NCBI GenBank assembly: GCA_902778265.1
Contig: CACYXI010000029.1
Location: 1-32,017, forward strand
From: an uncultured Bacteroidales bacterium
GTDB lineage: Bacteria > Bacteroidota > Bacteroidia > Bacteroidales > Bacteroidaceae
DNA length: 32,017 nt
Direction: 5' to 3'
The translations under genes and the position numbers were made by a program. Every line of letters begins with the position of its first letter. Positions within the stretch are counted from its first letter, which is position 1. Shown in pieces: positions 9,094 to 16,463 of the stretch. The notes under the pieces were generated by a model. That model had not been told where the DNA came from. It worked only from the letters and a program-made list of their open reading frames with translations, and ran no database searches.

Positions 9094-10386
9094 ATGTTCT
9101 ATAGAATTTCATCAATCATAGCAGCACTCTTGCTCTCGCTGAGCACCTTCGCTGCAAGCATAGAAACTGATCGTCCCTGGTATCTTGCCGGAGAGGCAAT
9201 GAAGGTGAGCGTCACCACCGACAATGCCCTCATAGCCTATGCCGAACTGTGTGACACACGCACTCTGGCAGCAGGCGTAGTGATAAGTCTTCAGGGCGGA
9301 AAGGGAACAAGCACCATCGAACTGCCTTCCTACCTGCATAGCGGCTACTATGTGCTGTCGGTATATACCCGCGACAATGCCAACGTGTCTCGCCGACTGG
9401 TAGCCGTAGTCAATCCACTCCACAAGAGTGAGGACGACGATATAGAATGGGTTCCGGTCACAGATACCGATACCCAGAGCTATTCAGCCACCATAGATGG
9501 CGAAAGCCTATCTACCGCCGACATGGCGGACGAGAAGGCGGTCGATGTGCGCGAGACTGAAGGGCATATCATCAAGGCACACGTCAAGAACGTATATAAC
9601 GGCACCACATATCGCGCCAATCAGATACGACCCTCAGTCAGCATCGTAGGCAAGCAGATACACTATTTCGAGGGTAAGATGCTCAACGACACCACCGCCA
9701 TATTCCATACCTACGGCATTCACGGCAAGCAGCCCCTCGTGCTCTCCGCCGCCACGCACACAGGCGTCAGTCTGCCAATAGAGATGATAAGTCCGTTTGC
9801 CTCCCTGCTCCCCAAGAAGCTCCCCCGCCTCGTGTTCCACTACAAGCGCAACGAGGTAGAGGCACGTTCCTTAGATATGCAGCGCCACCAGATAGCCATT
9901 GCGCCAGCCAGCAGCGAACCGCAGTTAGGCAGCTATCACGATGCCGAGGCAGAAGACGGCGTGCCACTTGACTATGACGACACCGTGTTTGGCGCAAAGC
10001 CCGACCTCACCTACAACCTTGACGAGTACCGACAGTTCCTTACCATCGGAGAGGTGCTTACCGAGTACGTTAATTGCGTAAGGCGAATAAAGAATAACGG
10101 CGTAGCCCAACTCACCGTGCGAAGCGTGGACGAAAGCTACGTCTTCACATGGCCGGCTATGGTGCTCATCGACGGTATGCCAGTGATTGACGTTGACCGA
10201 CTGCTGAACTATGATGCGCGACGCATTCACTATATCAACATCTACGGCAATCAATACACCTTCGGCAACGGCGTTTACAGAGGCATCCTATCGTTCGTCA
10301 CACGCTCCGGTCGCCTCACCAACTACCCTACTGAGCCAAATGTGCAGTATCTGGTGTATGAGTTCCCGGAATTAAATGAAAAATGA
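9094..10386 (+). CDS. Secreted protein with macroglobulin-like N-terminus and TonB plug-like C-terminus
   Basis: A 430-aa exported protein; the signal peptide is about residues 1-20 (MFYRISSIIAALLLSLSTFA). Residues about 22-110 (TDRPWYLAGEAMKVSV, then a beta-sandwich-like segment ending VVNP) resemble the MG2 domain of alpha-2-macroglobulin-like proteins. Residues about 353-410 contain AMVLIDGMPVIDVDRLLNYD and YGNQYTFGNGVYRGILSFVT, which read like the end of a TonB plug domain, but no barrel follows. It is the third gene after the receptor and DUF4249 lipoprotein in the same direction, separated by the repeat-filled gap 8871-9085. The last five codons lie inside the left arm of the next hairpin repeat. 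The gene is not recognised with certainty; the domain reading is by eye. Confidence 0.7.
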   Translation: MFYRISSIIAALLLSLSTFAASIETDRPWYLAGEAMKVSVTTDNALIAYAELCDTRTLAAGVVISLQGGKGTSTIELPSYLHSGYYVLSVYTRDNANVSRRLVAVVNPLHKSEDDDIEWVPVTDTDTQSYSATIDGESLSTADMADEKAVDVRETEGHIIKAHVKNVYNGTTYRANQIRPSVSIVGKQIHYFEGKMLNDTTAIFHTYGIHGKQPLVLSAATHTGVSLPIEMISPFASLLPKKLPRLVFHYKRNEVEARSLDMQRHQIAIAPASSEPQLGSYHDAEAEDGVPLDYDDTVFGAKPDLTYNLDEYRQFLTIGEVLTEYVNCVRRIKNNGVAQLTVRSVDESYVFTWPAMVLIDGMPVIDVDRLLNYDARRIHYINIYGNQYTFGNGVYRGILSFVTRSGRLTNYPTEPNVQYLVYEFPELNEK

Positions 10387-10492
10387 AAAGTGAAAAATGA
10401 AAAATACAGATTAGCTTCTTTCGCTAAAAATCTTCGCGATAAATACTAACCTGTATTTTTCATTTTTCACTTTTCATTTTTTCATTTAATTC
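10369..10492. repeat. Near-perfect 41-bp stem hairpin of TGAAAAA words
   Basis: Left arm 10369-10409 and right arm 10451-10492 are reverse complements over 41-42 nt with only one A inserted. The loop begins ATTA and ends TACTAAC. A close relative is at 16344-16449, sharing the arms' inner half (TGAAAAATACAG) and the loop ends. The left arm contains the stop codon of the preceding gene. Confidence 0.85.
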
Positions 10493-10496
10493 TTTC

Positions 10497-10780
10497 GTGC
10501 GACTTTTTTTTAGAATTTTGTACAAACATGTACATGGTAGGGCAAAACGGCATTAAATATATTGATAATGAGATCATTAAGAGCATGTACATGATGGTCA
10601 AACATGTACATGACATGTACATGGGTTGTCATGCTTGAATTGTGAATCCATCATGTACATGTTATGTATATGTTTAACTATCATGTACATGGATTTAAGA
10701 CATTGTTTTACAAATAGTTATACATACTTTTACCCCACCATGTACATGTTTGTGCAAAATTCATGAAAAAAAAGTCGCAC
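10497..10780. mobile_element. 284-bp MITE-like element with seven CATGTACATG palindromes
   Basis: Terminal inverted repeats of about 46 bp start with GTGCGACTTTTTTTT at 10497 and end with its complement at 10780; they differ by a 2-nt indel and a few substitutions. Exact CATGTACATG palindromes begin at 10527, 10584, 10603, 10614, 10652, 10682 and 10739; a degenerate copy is at about 10663. The first and last lie within the terminal repeats, and the outermost spacings are both 57 nt. No open reading frame of note is inside and no clear target duplication is visible. Its nature as a non-autonomous mobile element is inferred from the terminal repeats. Confidence 0.65.
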
Positions 10781-10828
10781 TTGTAATCTTCACATTGCAA
10801 AATTCGATATTCTCGGTCTCTTCTTCAG

Positions 10829-10914
10829 TTCCGCTTCTCCTTCGCTTCAAATCCGCTTCTAATCCGTTTCATGTATCGATGACGAAAGGGGACATGAAAA
10901 ATACGAGTAGGGAT
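10829..10914. repeat. CTTCGCTTC-rich module with terminal hairpin (copy 1)
   Basis: CCGCTTCTCCTTCGCTTC is followed by AATCCGCTTCT words and then a hairpin TTTCATGT/ACATGAAA (about 10867-10899) and GTAGGGAT. A related module lies at 25437-25556 with different hairpin arms. The remaining DNA to the aroA start (10915-11104) is AT-rich, with several GTGTAAAGTA words at about 11024-11060 and no recognisable promoter. Confidence 0.6.
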
Positions 10915-11104
10915 ATTCCAACGAACTGACATTGAATAAATGAACATTATCAGTTTCCTCTCCCTACGTTTCCTACCTGTTTACAATAAATCGCCGTTGG
11001 ATGCGTTATAATAAAAATAAAAGAGTAAAGTACTTTAGTGTAAAGTATATAGTGTAAAGTGGAACTGTGAAGCTGATGAGCTTTGCGAATAAAGATTTTA
11101 AAAA

Positions 11105-12433
11105 ATGCAATATAGACTATATGCGCCGGAGGCGATTGACTGCGTGATTGATCTTCCGGCTTCTAAGAGCATCAGTAACCGTGCGCTCGTTATCAATGCG
11201 CTGTCGGGTAGCAGGGAGATTCCTGATAACCTCAGCGACTGCGACGATACGGACGTTATAGTGGCTGCATTGCGCGATATGCCCTACGAGATCAACATCA
11301 AGGCGGCTGGCACGGCTATGCGCTTCACCACTGCCCTGCTCTCTGTTACTGAGGGCGAGGAGCACGTAATTACTGGCACGGACCGCATGAGGCATCGCCC
11401 CATAGAGGTGCTGGTGAACGCATTGCGCACGCTGGGTGCCGATATTGAATATGTTGGCGAGGAGGGGTTTCCACCGCTGAAGGTTCGCGGAAAGAGGTTG
11501 GAGGGCGGTCGGCTTGAGATACCGGGCAACGTGTCCTCGCAGTATATCTCGGCTTTGCTGATGATTGGTCCGAGACTGACTAACGGTCTTACGCTACATC
11601 TTACTGGCGATATCATCTCGCGCCCTTACATCGAGATGACTATCTGCACTATGCAGGAGTTTGGTGCTGACGTGGAATGGATTGATGCGTCAACCATTCG
11701 TGTGAAAACGGGTGGATATAGGGAGCGACAGTTCTTCATAGAGAACGACTGGAGCGCGTCAAGCTACTGGTACGAGATGGCGGCGCTTATGGAAATTGAA
11801 AATGGAAAATTGAAAATTGAAAATTCTCCATCCCCCCAACACCCATCACCCATCACCCAAATCACCCTAACGGGCCTCATGGACGGCTCTCGACAGGGTG
11901 ACTCAGCCATAAGGTATATGTTCAGCGTGCTTGGTGTGAAAACCGCGTTTGCCACGAAGGAGAAGCTCGTGCCGACAAACGTGACTCTCAAGGCGCAGCA
12001 TTGCACCTTGCCACGCTTCGACTTCGACTTCATAAATCAGCCAGACCTTGCCCAGACACTCGTGGTATGCACGGCATTGATGGGCATCCCGTTCCGCTTT
12101 ACCGGTCTTCAGACCTTGCGCATCAAGGAGACCGACCGCATAGCGGCTCTGAAGCGGGAGATGAGGAAACTGGGCTATGTGCTCGATGACTCGGAGGAGG
12201 GTGTGCTCTCATGGGATGGCACTCGCTGCGAACCTGATGCTGAGCCTGCTATCGACACTTACGAGGATCACCGTATGGCAATGGCATTCGCCCCTGCCGC
12301 AATTCTCTTCCCTGGACTTATAATAAATAACCCGGAGGTGGTGAGCAAGAGCTATCCGAGGTTTTGGGAGGACCTTAGGAAAGCTGGGTACCAGACCCAC
12401 CCCCTTACCCCTCCCATAAAGGGAGGGGAATAG
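11105..12433 (+). CDS. aroA: 3-phosphoshikimate 1-carboxyvinyltransferase (EPSP synthase)
   Basis: Catalyses transfer of the enolpyruvyl group from PEP to shikimate 3-phosphate, the sixth step of the shikimate pathway, in the cytosol. Visible motifs are SKSISNR near residue 20, AGTAMRF (the glycine loop), SSQYISALLM, FINQPDLAQT with the catalytic Asp, RIKETDRIAAL with the catalytic Glu/Lys region and DTYEDHRMAMAFA. At 442 aa it is about 30 residues longer than usual for Bacteroidetes relatives. The excess comes from two in-frame repeat-derived segments: residues ~229-252 (MEIENGKLKIENSPSPQHPS onward) and the C-terminal tail THPLTPPIKGGE. The core motifs are intact, so activity is expected. 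It stands alone, after a large repeat-filled gap. The start ATG gives the typical N-terminus of the family. Confidence 0.95.
   Translation: MQYRLYAPEAIDCVIDLPASKSISNRALVINALSGSREIPDNLSDCDDTDVIVAALRDMPYEINIKAAGTAMRFTTALLSVTEGEEHVITGTDRMRHRPIEVLVNALRTLGADIEYVGEEGFPPLKVRGKRLEGGRLEIPGNVSSQYISALLMIGPRLTNGLTLHLTGDIISRPYIEMTICTMQEFGADVEWIDASTIRVKTGGYRERQFFIENDWSASSYWYEMAALMEIENGKLKIENSPSPQHPSPITQITLTGLMDGSRQGDSAIRYMFSVLGVKTAFATKEKLVPTNVTLKAQHCTLPRFDFDFINQPDLAQTLVVCTALMGIPFRFTGLQTLRIKETDRIAALKREMRKLGYVLDDSEEGVLSWDGTRCEPDAEPAIDTYEDHRMAMAFAPAAILFPGLIINNPEVVSKSYPRFWEDLRKAGYQTHPLTPPIKGGE
11789..11860. repeat. Repeat-derived insertion inside aroA
   Basis: An AT-rich run iterating AAAATTGAAAATTG (11794-11824) is joined to C-rich CACCCATCACCCATCACCC words (about 11836-11860). 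Both parts resemble intergenic repeats elsewhere in the window (AATTTTCAATT words at about 31703-31730; CACCCAACACC in porX). They encode residues ~229-252 without breaking the frame. Confidence 0.65.
12394..12428. repeat. GC-rich palindromic repeat at the 3' end of aroA
   Basis: GACCCACCCCC is followed by CCCCTCCCATAAAGGGAGGGG, itself a hairpin. An inverted copy of the ~35-bp unit is at 12730-12763, inside the 5' end of the next gene. Here it encodes the last residues of AroA (THPLTPPIKGGE). Confidence 0.75.
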
Positions 12434-12530
12434 TTACAATCTTCAAATCACGACGACTCTCAAAGGTTGAGACAAAACATTTTTCAACCTGTACATGTGA
12501 CAGATTAACGTTTCAATTAACGTTTTATCA

Positions 12531-12610
12531 GAACACAGATTTCACAGATCTAAGGGATTTTTTCGCCTACGTTCACGATTGACATCCCACAAATCCCTAA
12601 AATCTGTGGT
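12531..12610. repeat. 80-bp dispersed hairpin repeat (copy 1)
   Basis: Begins GAACACAGATTTCACAGAT and ends AAATCTGTGGT. Inner arms CACAGATCTAAGGGATTT (12543-12560) and AAATCCCTAAAATCTGTGG (12591-12609) pair. A second copy of identical length is at 30307-30386. The rest of the gap 12434-12657 shows only a small TTAACGTTT direct repeat. Confidence 0.75.
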
Positions 12611-12657
12611 CTACAAATCTTCAAATCACAAGGATAAGACGGATTCATAACACCCAT

Positions 12658-15600
12658 TTGCCATCCATACGCACTATAATATGTAGCATAATTTCGTTAT
12701 TGACCTCAATAGCGAAAAGACTATCTACTCCCCTCCCTTTATGGGAGGGGCTGGGGGTGGGTCTTTTATTTTGCCTTCTCCTCTCTTCCTGCTCCAACAA
12801 GAAGAACACGGCGCAGTCTCGCTGGTGGCAGGCTTTCACGGCAAAATACAACACATACTATAACGGGTCGCTGGCTTATATAGATGCTTCGTTGGAAAAG
12901 GAGAATGGCAACAGGGATAACTATACCGAGATGCTGCCTCTATATACCGTGGGCAATAAGGCAAGCCGCGAGATTGGTAAGGGTAACTACGAGACGGCCA
13001 TTGAGAAATGCCAGAAGACCATAAAGCTGCATAGCATCACGGCCCGTCCGGAGTGGAACAAATCGCGAAAGAAGACAGAGAGGGATATAGAATGGCTCAA
13101 CCGCAAGGAGTATAACCCTTTCCTGTGGCGTGCATGGATGCTGATGGGCAGGTCGCAGTTCTACAAGGGCGACTTCGACGAGGCTGCCTCCACCTTTACT
13201 TATATGTGCCGACTATACAAGACACAGCCGGCTATCTATGGCAAGGCTCGTGCTTGGCTGGCAAAGTGCTATATAGAGCAAGACTGGATATACGATGCGG
13301 AGGACGTGATCCGCAATATGCAGCGCGACTCCATTGACTGGCGTGCGCAGAAGGAATGGGACTATACATACGCTGACTACTACCTCCACATAGGCGATAT
13401 GGAGAATGCGGAAAAGTATCTGCGCAAGGTGGTGAAGCACGAGATGCGCTCTAAGCAACGTGCAAGGGAATACTACCTGCTCGGACAGGTAGAGGCGGCC
13501 CTCGGACATAAGGCGGAGGCTTACAAGGCATTCAAGAAGGTGATAAGTCAGAATCCGCCTTACGAGGTGGAGTTTAATGCCAGAATAGCCATGACGGAGG
13601 TGCTTGCCGACGGCACTCAGGCACGAAAGATGATAAGTCGATTGAAGCGTATGGCATCCAACGACAACAACAAGGAATACCTTGATCAGGTGTATTATGC
13701 CATAGGTAACATCTATCTATCACAGAAAGATACCACTCAGGCTATCTACGCATACGAGACTGGCAACAAGAAGGCTACGCGCTCGGGCATAGAGAAGGGT
13801 GTGCTGCAGTTGCACCTCGGCGACCTATATTGGGCAAGGGAGAAATATGGTGATGCACGCCGATGCTATGGTGAGGCTATCGGACTTCTTGACAAAGACC
13901 GCGATGACTACGAGCAGTTGTCGGAGCGCAGTAAGGTGCTCGATGAACTCGCACCTTTCACAGATGCCGTGGAGCTTCAGGACTCGCTTCAGCTTCTCGC
14001 AAAGATGAGCGAGAAAGACCGTAATGCGGCTATCGACCGCGTTATCACCGCACTAAAGAAGAAGGAGAAGGAAGAGCGCGACAAAGAGGCTGAGGCAAAC
14101 GTGGCTGCGGTACAGGCAAAGAACAATACTGGGCAGAGGCAGAACACCTCCAATACTCAGAACAACCGCACTACGGGCCGTCAGAATGCTGCATGGTATT
14201 TCTACAACCCTACTACCGTTCAGCAGGGTAAGCAGGCCTTTGCCCGCACATGGGGCAAGCGCGACAACGTGGATAACTGGCAACGCTCAAACAAGTCGAT
14301 AGTGGGCAACATAGGTAGCGAGGAGGCAGAAGAGCCACAGCTTACCGAGGCACAGCGCGACTCAATAGCAGCCGTTGAAGAAAAGGCGGAGCAGGAGAAG
14401 GCACGTCTTGACACGGCAGCCAACGACCCTCACAAGCGCGAGTATTATCTGGCGCAGATTCCATTCACACCAGAGCAGCTTGAGGAGAGTAACGCCCAGA
14501 TAGAGGATGGTCTGTTTCATTCGGGCGTAATCTTTAAGGATAAGCTCGATAACCTTCCACTATCAGAAAAGGCACTTCTCCGACTTCTGAAGGATTTTCC
14601 CGACACCGAGACCAAGGATGAGGCATACTATCACCTGTTCCTGCTCTACTCTCGCAAAGGCGACCATCTAAAGGCGCAAAACTATCTGAACAGGTTGAAA
14701 AACGAGTGTCAGGATTCAAAGTGGACTGCCATTCTCACCGACCCTTATTTCGAGGAAAATGCTAAATACGGCACTCATCTTGAGGATTCGCTCTATGCAG
14801 CCACCTACGATGCATTTCAGAATGACCGCTTTGAGGAGGTGAAGAAGAACACCGCTATTTCAGACAAGCGCTTCCAAATGGGCGACAACAGGGATAAGTT
14901 CCTGTTCATATCAGGATTGAGTCAGCTCAACGAGGGCGATGCAGACGGATGTCTTACCCGACTTGACACTCTCGTAAAGGCATATCCGCAGAGCAAGGTA
15001 AGCGAACTGGCAGGTATGATAATCAATGGTGTTCGTCAGGGGCGCACGCTTCAAGGAGGCAACTTCAACATGAACGATGTTTGGAATCGCCGTACAGCCG
15101 TGATGGCAGATAAGGACACTACGAATGCCAAGGGGTTCTCTGATGAACGCAACACGGAGTTCACCTTCATGTTCGTATATAATCCAGACTCCATAAGCGA
15201 GAACAAGTTGCTGTTCCAGTTGGCAAAGTTCAACTTTACGAACTTCGTGGTTCGCAACTTCAACATAGAGATAGCCGATGCCGCAGGACTTCATCAGATG
15301 ATGGTGACAGGTTTCCGCTCATTCGACGAGGCTCGACAGTATGCCCGTGTGCTTTACAAGAACGATGGCATGATGAACGCCGCAAAAGGTAGTCGTTCCG
15401 TAGTGATAAGCAACGAGAATCTGCCTATGCTCGGCACTCAGTATAGCTACAATGACTACGATGCCTTCTACACAGAGCATTTCCAGCCTCTCAAAATTGA
15501 CAATCCTTATATGCTCTATGAGCCTGATTATGACGAGAAGGCAATAGAGAAGGACTTGAACAGAAGGAGCGTGGACGTAACTCCAGCCCTGCCTTCCGAA

Positions 15601-16332
15601 ACCGTTGCACCTAATGGCGCAGCACCAGTTTCTGGCTCAGAGGATGAAGAGGGCGAGGATGGCACAAACAACTCATTCGGATTGGATATGCCACAGGATG
15701 ATGTCGTCATTCCTCAGATAGAAGAGCCTATCGCAGTTCCGACGGAGGAGATTCCTGTTCAGGCTCAACCAGAGACCGACATTGTTGTTCCAAACGAGGA
15801 AGTTCCTGTTCAGAACCCATTGGAAGAGTCTATCCCTGTGCCTAATAATGAGGTTCCAATTCAGAATCCGCTTGAAGATGTGATTTCTATTCCTACGGAA
15901 GAGGCAACTCCAGTTCAGCCTCAACAAGAGGATGTGATCTCTATTCCAACGGAAGAAACAACTCCAGTTCAGCCACAGCAAGAGGACGTGATTTCTATTC
16001 CAACGGAAGAAACGACTACCACCCAGCCTCAGCAAGAGAATGTGATTTCTATCCCTACGGAAGAGGCAACTCCAGTTCAGCCTCAGCAAGAGGATGTAAT
16101 CTCTATCCCAACGGAAGAGGCTACTCCAGTTCAACCTCAGCAAGAGGATAGCTTCATCCTTGAAGAGAATACTCCAGAGGTAAACAATACTCCGACAGAG
16201 GAAATCATCATCGTTGAGGATTCCAAGAAGCCAGAAGAGCCTCAGCAAGAGGAAAACATAATCCTTGATGACAGTCAGAAGGAAGACTCCAAGCTCCTTG
16301 AGGATGAGTACTATGAGTTGGAGGGATTCTAA
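12658..16332 (+). CDS. Large TPR lipoprotein, PorW/SprE-like
   Basis: A lipoprotein of up to 1224 aa with lipobox LSSC (Cys45 in the longest frame). The longest frame starts at TTG 12658; TTG 12700 would give a more normal 31-residue signal peptide, and no in-frame ATG precedes the lipobox, so the start is unsettled. Residues about 60-480 and 630-760 hold degenerate tetratricopeptide repeats (for example LWRAWMLMGRSQFYKGDFDE and YYLLGQVEAALGHKAEAYKA); a charged KKKEKEERDKEAE segment lies near 465-480. The C-terminal ~200 residues are an acidic P/Q/E-rich repeat region. The layout fits PorW/SprE, TPR lipoproteins of type IX secretion and gliding, and porX is the next gene, which supports but does not prove this. 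The signal-peptide segment STPLPLWEGLGVG is encoded by an interspersed palindromic repeat. Confidence 0.72.
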   Translation: MPSIRTIICSIISLLTSIAKRLSTPLPLWEGLGVGLLFCLLLSSCSNKKNTAQSRWWQAFTAKYNTYYNGSLAYIDASLEKENGNRDNYTEMLPLYTVGNKASREIGKGNYETAIEKCQKTIKLHSITARPEWNKSRKKTERDIEWLNRKEYNPFLWRAWMLMGRSQFYKGDFDEAASTFTYMCRLYKTQPAIYGKARAWLAKCYIEQDWIYDAEDVIRNMQRDSIDWRAQKEWDYTYADYYLHIGDMENAEKYLRKVVKHEMRSKQRAREYYLLGQVEAALGHKAEAYKAFKKVISQNPPYEVEFNARIAMTEVLADGTQARKMISRLKRMASNDNNKEYLDQVYYAIGNIYLSQKDTTQAIYAYETGNKKATRSGIEKGVLQLHLGDLYWAREKYGDARRCYGEAIGLLDKDRDDYEQLSERSKVLDELAPFTDAVELQDSLQLLAKMSEKDRNAAIDRVITALKKKEKEERDKEAEANVAAVQAKNNTGQRQNTSNTQNNRTTGRQNAAWYFYNPTTVQQGKQAFARTWGKRDNVDNWQRSNKSIVGNIGSEEAEEPQLTEAQRDSIAAVEEKAEQEKARLDTAANDPHKREYYLAQIPFTPEQLEESNAQIEDGLFHSGVIFKDKLDNLPLSEKALLRLLKDFPDTETKDEAYYHLFLLYSRKGDHLKAQNYLNRLKNECQDSKWTAILTDPYFEENAKYGTHLEDSLYAATYDAFQNDRFEEVKKNTAISDKRFQMGDNRDKFLFISGLSQLNEGDADGCLTRLDTLVKAYPQSKVSELAGMIINGVRQGRTLQGGNFNMNDVWNRRTAVMADKDTTNAKGFSDERNTEFTFMFVYNPDSISENKLLFQLAKFNFTNFVVRNFNIEIADAAGLHQMMVTGFRSFDEARQYARVLYKNDGMMNAAKGSRSVVISNENLPMLGTQYSYNDYDAFYTEHFQPLKIDNPYMLYEPDYDEKAIEKDLNRRSVDVTPALPSETVAPNGAAPVSGSEDEEGEDGTNNSFGLDMPQDDVVIPQIEEPIAVPTEEIPVQAQPETDIVVPNEEVPVQNPLEESIPVPNNEVPIQNPLEDVISIPTEEATPVQPQQEDVISIPTEETTPVQPQQEDVISIPTEETTTTQPQQENVISIPTEEATPVQPQQEDVISIPTEEATPVQPQQEDSFILEENTPEVNNTPTEEIIIVEDSKKPEEPQQEENIILDDSQKEDSKLLEDEYYELEGF
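12730..12763. repeat. GC-rich palindromic repeat inside the lipoprotein signal peptide
   Basis: Inverted copy of the unit at 12394-12428, with core CCCCTCCCTTTATGGGAGGGG. It encodes the n-region and start of the hydrophobic core (PLPLWEGLGVG) of the TPR lipoprotein signal peptide. Confidence 0.75.
15874..16143 (+). repeat. Five tandem 54-bp coding repeats
   Basis: Five consecutive 54-bp units start at 15874, 15928, 15982, 16036 and 16090, each encoding a version of EDVISIPTEEATPVQPQQ. Degenerate units precede them from about 15718 (AVPTEEIPVQ, VVPNEEVPVQ, PVPNNEVPIQ). The array makes a Pro/Gln/Glu-rich tail that may vary in copy number between strains. Confidence 0.9.
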
Positions 16333-16343
16333 CGAAATAAAAT

Positions 16344-16449
16344 AAATGAAAAGTGAAAAATGAAAAATACAGATTACCTTTTCGGGTATTTCTGTGAAGG
16401 CTATTTACTAACCTGTATTTTTCATTTTATAATTTTTCATTTTTCACTT
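16344..16449. repeat. Hairpin of TGAAAAA words (copy 2)
   Basis: Left arm 16344-16372 and right arm 16413-16449 are reverse complements in their inner parts. It is closely related to 10369-10492: same AAATACAG/CTGTATTT inner stem and loop ends ATTA...TACTAAC, different loop centre. It fills the gap between the TPR lipoprotein and porX. Confidence 0.8.
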
Positions 16450-16463
16450 AAAATGTAAATGAT

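Noticed and set aside
10527-10748. Replication origin iterons
   Set aside because: No replication initiator gene is nearby, the words are palindromes with uneven spacing, and the unit has terminal inverted repeats, so a mobile-type element fits better.
15673-16248. 191-codon minus-strand frame with repeated LLLRLNWSCLFR units
   Set aside because: It is the antisense reading of the 54-bp coding repeats in the TPR lipoprotein.
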